This document shows, one piece after another, positions 45,608-57,668 of a stretch of DNA of 64,000 nucleotides. The position numbers and the translations under genes are program-made. Source of the DNA: JALZKA01 sp963725035. Lineage in GTDB: Bacteria > Actinomycetota > Thermoleophilia > Solirubrobacterales > 70-9. Within the stretch, counting starts at the first letter, position 1, and each line of letters begins with the position of its first letter. The notes beneath the pieces are model-generated. The model saw only the letters and a program-made list of their open reading frames with translations. It searched no databases and had not been told where the DNA came from. The stretch spans positions 248,001 through 312,000 of the forward strand of contig CAVRWX010000019.1 of NCBI GenBank assembly GCA_963725035.1, written 5' to 3'.

Positions 45608-46402
45608 ATGGAGCTAAGGGGTAAGACCGTCCTCCTTACGGGCGCAACCGGCGGCCTTGGGCGAGCGATCGCGACCGCGCTTGCCCATCGAGGCGCCAGC
45701 CTCGTCCTCTCCTCACGCAAGGGTGAGGAGCTCGAACGGCTGGCGGCAGATCTGCCCGGCGACCATCGGGTGGCCGTTGCGGATCTCGCGGAGCCCGGCG
45801 CGGCCCTCCAGCTTCTTGCCGACGCGGGTGACATCGATGTCCTCGTCGCCAACGCGGCACTTCCAGGGTCGGGCAAGCTCGACAGCTTTTCCCAGAGCGA
45901 GGTCGAGAGGGCACTTCGGGTGAACCTCGAGAGCCCGATCCTGATGGCCCACGCGCTCCTGCCGAAGATGACCGAGCGCGGAAGCGGGCACATCGTGATG
46001 ATCGGGTCGCTCTCGGGCGTGGCAGCCACCGCTCGCCAGTCGATGTACAACGCGACCAAGTTCGGGCTTCGGGGCTTCACGCTCGCCCTGCGCGAGGATC
46101 TGCGAGGGACAGGCGTGAGCGCGTCGCTGATCGCGCCCGGATTCGTGCGCGACGCGGGCATGTTCGCCGACTCCGGCGCCGATGCCCCCGCCGGGATGGG
46201 CACTACCACGCCCCAGAAGGTGAGCGCGGCCGTGATCGAGGCGATCGAGAAGGACCGCGGCGAGATTGCGGTCGCCCCGTTCCACCAGGTGAGGCTCGCG
46301 AAGTTCGCCGGGAACCACCCGGAGTTCTCCGGCCGGGTCTCGGGGAAGGCCGCTACAAAGGCGGCCGACGAGGTCGCCAAGGGCCAGTCCGAGAAGCGGT
46401 AG
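45608..46402 (+). CDS. Short-chain dehydrogenase/reductase
   Basis: 264 residues, classical SDR: cofactor turn TGATGGLGRAIA, LVANAALPG in place of NNAG, catalytic Ser in MIGSLSG and YNATK (Tyr-x-x-x-Lys). A basic Arg-Lys after strand 2 (SSRKGEEL) suggests NADPH. TAGGTT 10 nt upstream is a possible -10. Substrate unknown. Confidence 0.87.
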   Translation: MELRGKTVLLTGATGGLGRAIATALAHRGASLVLSSRKGEELERLAADLPGDHRVAVADLAEPGAALQLLADAGDIDVLVANAALPGSGKLDSFSQSEVERALRVNLESPILMAHALLPKMTERGSGHIVMIGSLSGVAATARQSMYNATKFGLRGFTLALREDLRGTGVSASLIAPGFVRDAGMFADSGADAPAGMGTTTPQKVSAAVIEAIEKDRGEIAVAPFHQVRLAKFAGNHPEFSGRVSGKAATKAADEVAKGQSEKR

Positions 46403-46434
46403 GCCGGGAGTGCGTGGGCCCAGGCTCCAAGGGG

Positions 46435-46440
46435 TAGCCT
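46435..46440 (+). promoter_or_regulatory. -10 box of acnA (leaderless)
   Basis: TAGCCT ends 6 nt before ATG 46447, and no ribosome site is present. Confidence 0.45.
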
Positions 46441-46446
46441 GAGCCC

Positions 46447-49257
<2,811 letters not shown>

Positions 49258-49330
49258 GTAAGCGAACCACTCGCGATGGATTTGGAGTAGAGTCCAACAC
49301 ACCTTCCGGGGGAAAGTTGCGCCGGGGTTA

Positions 49331-49360
49331 TTGACATCGGCCCTCCCGATCGGTCATAGT
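49331..49360 (+). promoter_or_regulatory. Strong sigma-70-like promoter
   Basis: TTGACA (49331-49336), 18-bp spacer, CATAGT (49355-49360). No gene on this strand follows within 500 bp; a string of C-rich hairpins does. Confidence 0.6.
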
Positions 49361-49366
49361 CATTCA

Positions 49367-49530
49367 CGAGAAACCGTCAGGGAGCGGAATAAGGGACCAA
49401 GAAACGATTTAATAAGGCTCGTCCCCGGCCAGTCCCGCCTCCGGGGGCGAACGCGTCGGCATCCCTCCCTGGCTACCGACGCGCTAGGCGCGGGCGCGGG
49501 CCGTGTGGACCCCCTGCCTCCCACGGCCCC
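49367..49530 (+). ncRNA. Candidate C-rich three-hairpin small RNA
   Basis: Three stable hairpins follow the promoter: GTCCCCGG/CCGGGGGC (49421-49448), CGCGTCGG/CCGACGCG (49452-49483) and GGGCCGTG/CACGGCCC (49498-49529). Their loops (12, 16 and 16 nt) hold runs of C: AGTCCCGCCT, ATCCCTCCCTGG, GGACCCCCTGCCTCC. C-rich exposed loops are typical of actinobacterial sRNAs that pair with G-rich ribosome sites (for example the 6C RNA). No coding frame fits. A pyrimidine-rich tract follows, but no clear U-run. It does not match tmRNA, RNase P, SRP or 6S RNA as far as I can see. Confidence 0.5.
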
Positions 49531-49549
49531 GCCCCGCCTTCTACTTTCC

Positions 49550-49900
49550 CTAGGACTCTTCTTTCCGCTCGATATGGCGGATCGCTATCACGCTGCCGAC
49601 CGGCCCCACCGGGGTGAGGGTGGCTGCCAGCAGCGTGTACGGCGCCTGGTGGCGCAGTACAGCGATCCAGATCAGGAGCGCGAGGGCGATGAAGCCGACG
49701 CCGTGAGCGAGGCCGGCGTAGAAGGTCGGGTGCTCGAGGCCGGGCACCAGCCAGACGACCAGGAGGACCCCGAAGAGCCCGAGCTCGACCCAGGAGGCAA
49801 TCTTGACCCACCTGAACATGGGGCCGGGCACTGGCTGGCGCAGAACGTCCGACGGACGTTCGGCTGCCACCGGAGCTGCTTCGGGCGTGCTCACAGCCAT
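49550..49900 (-). CDS. DUF3817 membrane protein
   Basis: 116 residues ending in three membrane helices: FRWVKIASWVELGLFGVLLV, GLAHGVGFIALALLIWIAVL and ATLTPVGPVGSVIAI. This arrangement, with GLAHG and PxGP, is the DUF3817 family (YdzA-like) of unknown function. ATG 49900 chosen; longer starts to 50146 add unrelated sequence. Confidence 0.82.
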   Translation of the reverse strand: MAVSTPEAAPVAAERPSDVLRQPVPGPMFRWVKIASWVELGLFGVLLVVWLVPGLEHPTFYAGLAHGVGFIALALLIWIAVLRHQAPYTLLAATLTPVGPVGSVIAIRHIERKEES

Positions 49901-50179
49901 GAGTTTGGCAACAGGAGTGGGGAAGTCCGGGCCCGACCGTCCGTACATGCACCCATTGGCAGGTTTGGACAAGAGTCCATAGGCCCGGGGCTGCTCAGGA
50001 AGAAGAATGCCCTTCATGCAGAGCACGTTGAGCAAGGCAACCGGCCGATCTGTCCGAGATGTGGCACTCGTGGCTCGTGAGGCACGGCGCTTGACTGGCA
50101 TGGATCCCCAGCGACGCCCGCAGCCGGCTCCCGTCCTCCTCCTCAAGGCCCGCTGATCTGACGCGGGAGAGAAAGCGAC
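49901..50179. other. Intergenic stretch without a supported gene
   Basis: About 280 bp between the DUF3817 start and the terminator of the DUF559 gene. An 18-codon frame at 50100-50156 has no ribosome site. I see no RNA gene here. Confidence 0.5.
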
Positions 50180-50201
50180 GCCCGCCCCGGAAGGGGCGGG
50201 C
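50180..50201 (-). terminator. Terminator of the DUF559 gene
   Basis: GCCCGCCCC-TTCC-GGGGCGGGC on the minus strand, extended by a GCG pair and followed by GCTTTCTCTC, 12 bp after the stop. Confidence 0.6.
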
Positions 50202-50212
50202 GCTTCGCTGCT

Positions 50213-51136
50213 CTAGCCGGGCGTCAGCGCCCGCCGGATCTTCCCGATCACCCAGGCCGGACGCTCCGTCACGTCGAACCAGGTGAAGCGCAGGACCACC
50301 CAGCGGCGAGCTGCAGGTCGTTGTTCTTGCCGATGTCTCGCGCCCAGGTGCGAGCGTCGGAGTGGAACGAGTAGCTGTCGGATTCAACGACCAGCCGCTG
50401 CTCGCGCCAGACGAGGTCGCGCTCCTTGCCCAGGACGTAGGCATTCACCTCGGGCTCGGGGAGATCTGAGCCACGGACGAGCCTCAGGAGGTTTCGCTCA
50501 AGCTCTTTCTTGGGCTTCTTTGGGGCGTGCCGATCAAGGAGCCTCGCGAGCCGCCGGACGCCGGGCTTGCCCGGGTTGCGCTCGATCTGCTCGTGAGGTC
50601 GGCCGGCTTCGCAAGCTTCGGGATCGCCTCGGCGCACATCTCTTCGAGGCGGTTGTCTTCGTCCGGAAGGCAGGATCGCGGCGCAGTCGAGGATCGTGCG
50701 AGCGGCGGTCGGTGACCTTGATCCGCTCGATGGACGTGACGTCGCAGGGCTCGAGCGTCGCCTTGCGCACGATCAGGCCGGGACGGTCGCTGTCTCCGCG
50801 CGGCGTGGTCACCCAGCAAGCCGCTTTGGGCGGCCAAGGGAGGAGCCCAAGGAGCTTTGCGGCGCTCCGGTGACTGATCGTGGCTTGCCCACGGAAGGCG
50901 AGAACGGCGGCGGCTTCGTAAGCGAGCGGGGCCGTGGCGATGTGGCCGACGAGGTAGACGCCGCGGTGAACCGGACGCAGCCGGCCGTCCGCAATCGCGG
51001 CGCTGTATCTGCTCGAGCTGACGCCCCGCGCGAGCAGCTGCCACCGCCCGACGGCACCGTGCTGCAGGTCGGCGAGCGCGCCGATGATGGCCTCGATCGA
51101 CTGAGGTCGGGATTGTCTGCGCACACGATCCGACAA
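50213..51136 (-). CDS. AbiEi-type/DUF559 endonuclease-fold protein (several frameshifts)
   Basis: About 300 residues after joining frames. The N-terminus is an AbiEi-like winged helix and following domain (ALADLQHGAVGRWQLLARGV, GRLRPVHRGVYLVGH, AAVLAFRGQATISHRSAAKL). The C-terminal part is a DUF559 (Vsr/PD-(D/E)XK-like) domain: VNAYVLGKERDLVWREQRLV, VESDSYSFHSDARTWARDI and WVVLRFTWFDVTERP. Breaks near 50680, 50600 and 50312. Such proteins are numerous in Thermoleophilia genomes; despite the AbiEi name no toxin partner is next to it. Confidence 0.7.
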
Positions 51137-51202
51137 CCCCGCCGCATCATGTAACGCCCCCTCGCGAGTCGCCGCGAAGGCCCTTGCCCCGTGGGCGCTG
51201 CC

Positions 51203-51260
51203 GTTGTTCAGGCCGTCACGTGGCCCGAGCAGTTGTTCAGGCCGTCGCGCGGCCTGAGCC
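51203..51260. repeat. Two-copy 29-bp tandem repeat with hairpins
   Basis: GTTGTTCAGGCCGTC begins at 51203 and again at 51232. Each unit contains a hairpin, the second being CAGGCCG-TCGCG-CGGCCTG. Lies 31 bp after the stop of the 2-oxoglutarate dehydrogenase gene and may terminate it. Confidence 0.6.
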
Positions 51261-51290
51261 CTGACCAGCGAGAGCCGCGGCGCCCGAGCC

Positions 51291-54200
51291 CTACCCGGCC
51301 AGCGCCGTGAGCACGATGCGCTCCTGCTCGGAGCGGTGGGCGACCGGGTAGCCCTCTGAGGGGGAGGAGCGCTGGGGGCGGCCGATGTAGGAGAACTCGA
51401 CGCCTTCTGGGAGGAGCTCGGGCATCCGCCTGGCCATGACGCTGTAGGCGCCCATGTTCTTCGGCTCTTCCTGGACCCAGGAGATGCGCTTGAGGTTCGG
51501 GAACTTCTCGATCAGATCGCGGATCTGGTCGCGGGCGAAGGGGTAGAGGAGCTCGACTCGAGCGATCGCGACGTTCGAGGACTCCTCGCGCTTGTCGTGG
51601 CCGTCCATGTCGTAGTAGACCTTGCCCGAGCACAGGACGAGCTTCGTGATCTCGGCTTCCCTGCCCTCGGCGCGCGGGTCGCCCATGACGAACTGGAACG
51701 TCCCGGTGGTCAGGTCGGAGAGCTTCGACGAGGCGTCGGCCAGCCGCAGAAGCCCCTTCGGCGTGAAGATGATCAGTGGACGCGGCTTCGCGATCCGCGC
51801 CTGGCGGCGGATGAGGTGGAAGTACTGCGCGGCTGTGGTCGGGTTGGCGAGACGGATGTTGCCCTCGGCGGCGAGCTGGATGAAGCGCTCGATGCGCGCG
51901 CTCGAATGTTCGGGCCCCGAGCCCTCGTAGCCATGGGGCAGAAGCAGCGTGAGGCGGGTCGTCTGGCCCCACTTCGATTCTCCGGCGACGAGGAACTGGT
52001 CGATGATCACCTGCGCAGAGTTGGCGAAGTCTCCGAACTGGGCCTCCCAGAGGATGAGGCTCTCGGGCGAGGCCGCCGAATACCCGTACTCGAAGCCGAG
52101 GCAGGCGATCTCCGAGAGCGGGCTGTTGTGGACCTCGAACGGCGCCAGCGCGCCCGACAGGTTCTGGATCGGCGCGTACCTGAGGCCGGTCTTCTCGTCG
52201 TGAAGGACGAGGTGGCGGTTAGAGAACGTGCCGCGCTCGGTGTCCTGGCCCGTCAGGCGGATGTGGGTGCCCTCGGTGAGAAGGGATGCGTACGCGAGCC
52301 CCTCGGCATGGCCCCACTCGATCGGCCCGTCCTCGAGGATCTCGATGCGCTTCTCGAGCGGCTTCTTCAGCTTGCGGTGGATCGCGAAGCCGTCAGGGAC
52401 CCGCAGGAGCTCCTCGTTGAGAGTGCGGATCCGCTTCTCGGACACGGCCGTTTCGACTTCGGGCGACTTCGTGCGGTCGAGCTCGCCCGTACCGACGTGG
52501 GTCGAGGTCGGATCCTCATAGTCGCCCGTCTCCATCTTCTCGCGCAGGCCCTTGAGTGTCGTCGAGAGCGCCTCATGGATCTCGTTCGAGTCGGCGGCGA
52601 CGTCGTCCGTCGACACCACGCCCTCCTTGATGAGCTGCTCGGCATAGATCTCCGAGACTGGAGTGTGGGCCTTGATCTGCGCCGCCATCTTCGGCTGCGT
52701 GTAGGCGGGCTCGTCCGTCTCGTTGTGCCCATAGCGCCGGTAGCCGATCACGTCGATCACGACGTCGCGCGCGAACCGCTCGCGGTAAGCCATCGCCAGG
52801 CGCATCGCCGACATGCAGCCCTCCACGTCGTCGGCGTTCACGTGGATGATCGGGCAGTTGTAGCCCTTCGCGAGATCGCCCGCGTACGGTGTCGAGCGAT
52901 CCTCCGACGGATCAGTTGTGAAGCCCACCTGGTTGTCGGTGATGAGATGGATCGTGCCGCCGGTCGAGTACCCATCGAGCGACTGGAGGTTGAGCGTCTC
53001 GGCGACGACGCCCTGGCCGGGGAACGCCGCGTCACCGTGGAGCAGGAGCGGCACCGCGACGTGCGGGCTGTGGTGAAGGCGCGGGCCTGAGTGCTCGGTC
53101 TGCGCGGCGCGCGCGCCACCCGTCACGACCGGGTCGACGAACTCGAGGTGCGATGGGTTCGGGTACATCCGCACCCGGATCTCCTCGCCGTCGGGTGTGG
53201 AGAAGATGCCCTCCGCGCCGTGGTGGTACTTGACGTCGCCGGTGCCGGAGTGGGGGATGGCGGCAATGGCCTTCACCTGGTCGAGCGCCTTGGCGCCCTC
53301 GAACTCGGCCATTATCGACTCGGCCGAGCGGCCCAGGTTGTGGACGAGCACGCTGAGGCGGCCGCGGTGGGCCATGCCGATCACGACCTCTTCGGCGCCG
53401 GATGCGCGCGCCTGCGTCACGAGCGAATCGATCATCGGCACGACGACGTCCAAGCCCTCGATCGAGAACATCTTCTGGCCGAGGTATGCCTTCTGGATAA
53501 AGCGCTCGAACCCGAACACCTCGAGTAGGCGCTGGAGGAGGGCACGCTTCTGATCCGCTTCGAGCGGCGCGCGATGCGCGCCGGTCTCGACCATCTCGCG
53601 CAGCCACATGCGCTGCTGGTGGGAGGAGAGATGCTCAATCTGGTAGGCGACCGTGCCGCAGTACGCCTCGCGCATTCGCGGCAGCGCGTCGAGGAGCGTC
53701 TCGCCCTCGACGCCGATGCGAAGGATGGACGCGGGGATCCGCGACATGAGCTCGGGCGTCAGGTTGAGGCTCTCGGGCTCGAGCGCGGGGTCGCCCTTGG
53801 GCTCACCCTCAGCCAGCGGATTGACCCGCGCGGCCAGGTGTCCGTGGGTGCGGAAGGCCTTGAGCAGCGAGGTCGCGGCCTGCACGGCTTGGAGGAGTTC
53901 GGGGTCCGGCTCCGCTGAGACGACGGCGCTGGCTGCGCCCGCGGCGCCAACGGCGGGAAGCGGCGGAGCCGAAGCGGCCGCCGGGTGTGCGTTCGCGACG
54001 ACGCGGTCGGAGATCGCCAGGTCGGTCGCGACCTTCTCGTAGAAGTCGTCTTCGCCCTGCAGGTACTGGTCGATCCGGCGCAGGAAGGACCCGGACTCGG
54101 CGCCCTGGATGATCCGGTGGTCGTACGTCGAGGTCATCGTCGTGACCTTCGAGACGCCGAGCGCCTTCAGCTTCTCGGCCGGAGCGTGGGCCCACTCGAC

Positions 54201-55712
54201 GGGGTAGGCGATCGAGCCGACGGCGACGATCGTCCCCTGCCCCGACATGAGGCGGGGAACCGATGCGACCGTCCCGATGCCGCCCGGGTTGGTCAGCGTG
54301 ATGTTCGTGCCCTGGAAGTCGTCGGCGGTGAGCTTGTTCTCCCGCGTCTTCGAGATCAGGTCCTCGTAATAGGTGTGGAAGCCGGCGAAGTCGAGCGAGT
54401 CGGCGCTGCGGATGCACGGCACCATGAGGGAGCGGGAGCCGTCCTTGCGCTCGACGTCTACGGCGATGCCGAGGTTGACCCCTGATCCGACCGTGACCCA
54501 CGCCTTGTCGTCGTGCTCTGAGTAGGTGCGAGCCATCACGGCGTGCTCGGCTGCTGCACGCACGATCGCCCATGCGATCAGGTGCGTGAACGAGACCTTG
54601 AGGCCCTTCTCCTTGAGCTGGGAGTTGATCGCCTTTCGCTTGGCGTCGAGCGTGTCGACGGGAAGCGACCTGAACGAGGTGGCCGTCGGCATCTTGCGGC
54701 TCTCGTTCATCAGGTTCGCGAGGGTCCCGGCGGGGCCGCGGAGCGGCTTCTCCTCGCCCTCGGCCGCTGCCGGCGCGGGCGCTGCCCCGTTGCCGCCGTC
54801 CGCCGCCGCGAGGACGTCAGCCTTCACGACCTTGCCGCCGGCGCCGGAGCCCTGGATGGAGCCGATGTCGATCCCGCGGTCGGCAGCCATGCGGGCGGCG
54901 ACTGGGGAGACTCCGCGGCTGGGGGCCGCATCGGCGGACGTGGGGTCAGACCCCTGCCGTGAAGCTTCGGTCTGCCCCGCCGATTCAGGGGTCTGACCCC
55001 GGGAGTCGTCAGTCGCCGCTGCGCCCGCGGTCATCTCGGCCAGCGGCTGGCCGACCTTGACGACGTCATCCGGCTCGACCAGAAGCTTCGTAATGGTCCC
55101 GGCTGCAGGAGCCGGCACCTCGGCATCGACCTTGTCGGTCGAGACCTCGACCACGGGGTCGCCCTCGGCGACCGTGTCGCCCACGGCGACGGCCCACTCG
55201 AGGACCGTGCCCTCGGTGACGGACTCGCCCATCTCGGGCATCGCAACAGTCAGTGTCTCGCCGGAGGCACCGTCCGCGGAGTCGTCCATGTCCGGCACGG
55301 GCGAGTCGTCAGCGGAATCGCCCTGCGCATCTTCCAGAAGCTGTTCGGGGTCGCTCTCGCCGATGTCGGCGTCGCCTTCGCCACCGCCGCTTCCGCCACC
55401 AAGTCCGGGTCCGGCGTCATCGTCTTCGGCCGCAGCCGGCGCAGGCGCGGCGCCGTTCCCTGCGCCGTTGGTGTCGAGTTGCGCCAAGACCTGACCGACG
55501 CTCACGGTGTCGTCGGGCTGGGCCATGATCTTGGTGATCACGCCGCTAGCCGGAGCGGGCACCTCGGCGTCGATCTTGTCAGTCGAGACCTCGACGATCG
55601 TGTCTCCCTCGGAGACCTCTTGGCCCTCGGCGACGTGCCACTCGAGGATGGTCCCCTCGGTGACCGACTCGCCCATCGCGGGCATCTGAATCTCGAGCAA
55701 ATCTTCTGCCAA
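51291..55712 (-). CDS. kgd: 2-oxoglutarate dehydrogenase E2-E1 fusion with two lipoyl domains
   Basis: About 1473 residues, intact. Order: lipoyl domain 1 (MPAMGESVTEGTILEW, lipoyl Lys in STDKIDAEV), acidic linker, lipoyl domain 2 (MPEMGESVTEGTVLEW, STDKVDAEV), subunit-binding domain (SPVAARMAADRGIDIGSIQG), E2 succinyltransferase core with catalytic DHRIIQGAESG, then full thiamine-diphosphate E1 (VVIGMAHRGRLSVLVHNLG, YHHGAEG, FPGQGVVAETLNL). Mycobacterial and corynebacterial Kgd/OdhA have the E2 core fused to E1 but no lipoyl domains. This chain could carry the acyl group itself; E3 must come from elsewhere. ATG 55772 would overlap the photolyase gene, so TTG 55712 or 55700, or ATG 55685, is more likely. 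Confidence 0.9.
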   Translation of the reverse strand: MAEDLLEIQMPAMGESVTEGTILEWHVAEGQEVSEGDTIVEVSTDKIDAEVPAPASGVITKIMAQPDDTVSVGQVLAQLDTNGAGNGAAPAPAAAEDDDAGPGLGGGSGGGEGDADIGESDPEQLLEDAQGDSADDSPVPDMDDSADGASGETLTVAMPEMGESVTEGTVLEWAVAVGDTVAEGDPVVEVSTDKVDAEVPAPAAGTITKLLVEPDDVVKVGQPLAEMTAGAAATDDSRGQTPESAGQTEASRQGSDPTSADAAPSRGVSPVAARMAADRGIDIGSIQGSGAGGKVVKADVLAAADGGNGAAPAPAAAEGEEKPLRGPAGTLANLMNESRKMPTATSFRSLPVDTLDAKRKAINSQLKEKGLKVSFTHLIAWAIVRAAAEHAVMARTYSEHDDKAWVTVGSGVNLGIAVDVERKDGSRSLMVPCIRSADSLDFAGFHTYYEDLISKTRENKLTADDFQGTNITLTNPGGIGTVASVPRLMSGQGTIVAVGSIAYPVEWAHAPAEKLKALGVSKVTTMTSTYDHRIIQGAESGSFLRRIDQYLQGEDDFYEKVATDLAISDRVVANAHPAAASAPPLPAVGAAGAASAVVSAEPDPELLQAVQAATSLLKAFRTHGHLAARVNPLAEGEPKGDPALEPESLNLTPELMSRIPASILRIGVEGETLLDALPRMREAYCGTVAYQIEHLSSHQQRMWLREMVETGAHRAPLEADQKRALLQRLLEVFGFERFIQKAYLGQKMFSIEGLDVVVPMIDSLVTQARASGAEEVVIGMAHRGRLSVLVHNLGRSAESIMAEFEGAKALDQVKAIAAIPHSGTGDVKYHHGAEGIFSTPDGEEIRVRMYPNPSHLEFVDPVVTGGARAAQTEHSGPRLHHSPHVAVPLLLHGDAAFPGQGVVAETLNLQSLDGYSTGGTIHLITDNQVGFTTDPSEDRSTPYAGDLAKGYNCPIIHVNADDVEGCMSAMRLAMAYRERFARDVVIDVIGYRRYGHNETDEPAYTQPKMAAQIKAHTPVSEIYAEQLIKEGVVSTDDVAADSNEIHEALSTTLKGLREKMETGDYEDPTSTHVGTGELDRTKSPEVETAVSEKRIRTLNEELLRVPDGFAIHRKLKKPLEKRIEILEDGPIEWGHAEGLAYASLLTEGTHIRLTGQDTERGTFSNRHLVLHDEKTGLRYAPIQNLSGALAPFEVHNSPLSEIACLGFEYGYSAASPESLILWEAQFGDFANSAQVIIDQFLVAGESKWGQTTRLTLLLPHGYEGSGPEHSSARIERFIQLAAEGNIRLANPTTAAQYFHLIRRQARIAKPRPLIIFTPKGLLRLADASSKLSDLTTGTFQFVMGDPRAEGREAEITKLVLCSGKVYYDMDGHDKREESSNVAIARVELLYPFARDQIRDLIEKFPNLKRISWVQEEPKNMGAYSVMARRMPELLPEGVEFSYIGRPQRSSPSEGYPVAHRSEQERIVLTALAG
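54942..55000. repeat. Inverted pair of palindromic repeats inside the kgd linker
   Basis: GGGGTCAGACCCC (54942-54954) and GGGGTCTGACCCC (54988-55000) flank 33 bp. They are in frame and encode the linker between the second lipoyl domain and the subunit-binding domain (RGQTPESAGQTEASRQGSDP). Confidence 0.75.
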
Positions 55713-55743
55713 GTCGTTCGCTTCCGAGTCTATGCCCTGAGCC

Positions 55744-57151
55744 TCAAACCCGGTAGCGATCAAGCGCTTCATGGCGGGCGATCTTGCGGTCCACCATCGG
55801 CTCGGGGTAGTCCTGGCCGATCACGACGCCGCAGTCCCTTTGGACTTCGGGGGGCATCCGCCACGGCTCACGCAGGTATTTGTCGGGGACATCGCGAAGC
55901 TCCGGGACGTAGCGGCGCACGTAGTCGCCCTGCGGGTCGTAGCGCTCCATGTGGAGCGCCGGGTTGTAGATGCGCCGAAACGCGGGCTGCGGGTCGGTGC
56001 CAACCGATGCGATCCACTGCCAGTTCCCGTTGTTGTTGGCCTCGTCGCCGTCGATGAGGTAGCGCATGAAGTGGCGCTCGCCCCAGCGCCAGTCGATGCC
56101 GAGGTCCTTGGTGAGGAACGAGCCGACGACGAGCCGTGCGCGGTTGTGCATCCATCCCTCGCGCTTGAGCTGGCGCATCCCCGCGTCCACGAGCGGAAAG
56201 CCGGTCTGGCCCTCGCACCAGCTCTCGAAGCGCTTCTCCGCGTAGCTCCACTTGATCTTGCCGCGGTAGCGCTCCTGGAACTCGGACTTCGCGTTCGTTG
56301 GATGGAAGGCCAGGACGTGGTGGTAGAAGTCTCGCCAACAGAGCTGGCGGCGAAACGCCTCCGGACCCATGCCGCGCGGCAGGCGCTCCTCGATCTGGCG
56401 CGGCGTGATGCAGCCGAAGTGGAGGTAGGGGGAGAGGCGCGACGTGCGGTCCTTGCCGAGCGCGTCGTGGATCTCGGTGTACTCGCGGACCGGCCCGTCG
56501 AGGAACCGGTCGAGAGTCTTGTGGGCCTCCGACTCGCCGCCGAGCGCGGGCTCTTCTACCTCCTGCTTTAAGCCAAGCGACTCGAGGCTGGGCAGGCGGC
56601 CCTTCGCAAGCTTCAGATGGAAGCGGCGGCATCTTGCGCGGCGCTGCGAGCACGTCGCGTCGCTCGACGCCCAGCCAGTTCTTGTGGAACGGGCTGAAGA
56701 CCGTGTACGGCTTTCCCTGCTGGGTTCGGATCTCGCGTAGTTGGTCGACGGCGCTCAGGCCCGGGTGGTCTACGGGTTCGATGCCTGCCGCCTCGAAGGC
56801 CGCCTGGCAGAGCTTCCCCCGCTTGCGGCCGAACGGGCTGATCTCGCGGGTGAAGTGCACGGCCTCAGCGTCCGTCTCCTTCGCGATGGCGACGAGCTCC
56901 CGCTCGGGCTTGCCGTGACGGACGACGAGCCCCGAGCCACGATCACGAAGCGCCTCGTCGAGCTCGGCGAGGCACTCAAGCAGGAACTGGGTGCGGGCGC
57001 CCGACTCGTGGCGCCCGTGCAGCAGCCGGTCGTCGAAGCAAAAGACCGGAACGATCCGCTCGTGGCGGTCGAGCGCCGCGCGCAGCGCGGGATGGTCGCG
57101 GACCCGCAGGTCGCGACGAAACCAGACGATGCCGGTCCCGCTTCCGGCCAC
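55744..57151 (-). CDS. phrB: Deoxyribodipyrimidine photolyase (one frameshift)
   Basis: About 469 residues. Light-driven repair of cyclobutane dimers using FADH. N-terminal antenna domain (IVWFRRDLRVRDHPALRAAL), C-terminal FAD domain (RQLCWRDFYHHVLAFHP, CEGQTGFPLVDAGMRQL, EANNNGNWQWIASVGTDPQP). The NNNGNWQW and TGFPLVDAGMRQL motifs mark class I CPD photolyases. A frame change at about 56613 (PSE to LAKGRLPSLES). Confidence 0.9.
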
Positions 57152-57306
57152 GGGATGAATCTAACCTAGGCCTCCGCCGTGTGAGGACTGTCACGTCCCG
57201 CCCCAATTCAACGAGCGAAGGTGATTCTGATGGGCAAGAGAGACGACGGAGCCTTGGTGGAGCTTCGAGGGGAGCCAGACGGCTAGGAGTCCGCCGGTCA
57301 GGGCCG

Positions 57307-57612
57307 TTAGCGGCCTAGGCGCGCCACCAGAGCGACGCCGTTTGCGGGAGCGTCAACCACGTTGGGACGGAAGAGCTCACGCGCCCGCGCGCTGTGCCCG
57401 CACCAGCCGCAATGGATCAGAGCTGGCGCAGCGACAGCAGGCCGGCCAGGAAGCGGCAGCTCGCACTCCGAGCAGATGAGCGATCCGTAGGCGATCACCT
57501 GGTGGCCGTCATTCAAGAGCTTGCGCTCGAGCTCGGCCGAGTCCGCGCCGACCGCGCCCGCGACGGCCCTGTCTTCTCCTGGGTCGCCGGACTCGGGTTG
57601 GATGAGCGCCAT
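57307..57612 (-). CDS. Small zinc-ribbon protein
   Basis: 101 residues with two Cys pairs, LICSECELPL and HCGWCGHS, spaced about 24 residues apart, which likely bind one Zn. The N-terminal third is acidic. TACTAT lies 8 nt before ATG 57612 on the minus strand, so it is probably leaderless. No family recognised. In the 155 bp between it and photolyase an 18-codon frame (57230-57286) is not convincing. Confidence 0.6.
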   Translation of the reverse strand: MALIQPESGDPGEDRAVAGAVGADSAELERKLLNDGHQVIAYGSLICSECELPLPGRPAVAAPALIHCGWCGHSARARELFRPNVVDAPANGVALVARLGR

Positions 57613-57668
57613 CTACAGGGATAGTAGGGTCTCCCAGAGAGAGCTTTCACCTTTTGAAGGAGAGGCAA

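Noticed and set aside
49361..49545. tmRNA, RNase P, SRP or 6S RNA at the hairpin cluster
   Set aside because: None of the invariant sequences of these RNAs that I know is present, so it is left as an unnamed candidate.
50100..50156. 18-codon frame starting MDPQRRPQ
   Set aside because: No ribosome site or promoter box, and too short to judge.
50213..51136. AbiE toxin-antitoxin or phage-defence system
   Set aside because: The AbiEi-like/DUF559 protein has no AbiEii partner or other defence genes nearby, and such proteins are common as single genes in this group.
51203..51260. Direct repeats considered as a CRISPR array
   Set aside because: Only two contiguous units with no spacer and no cas genes.
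57230..57286. 18-codon frame starting MGKRDDG
   Set aside because: Only a weak AAGGTG upstream, and no other sign of coding.
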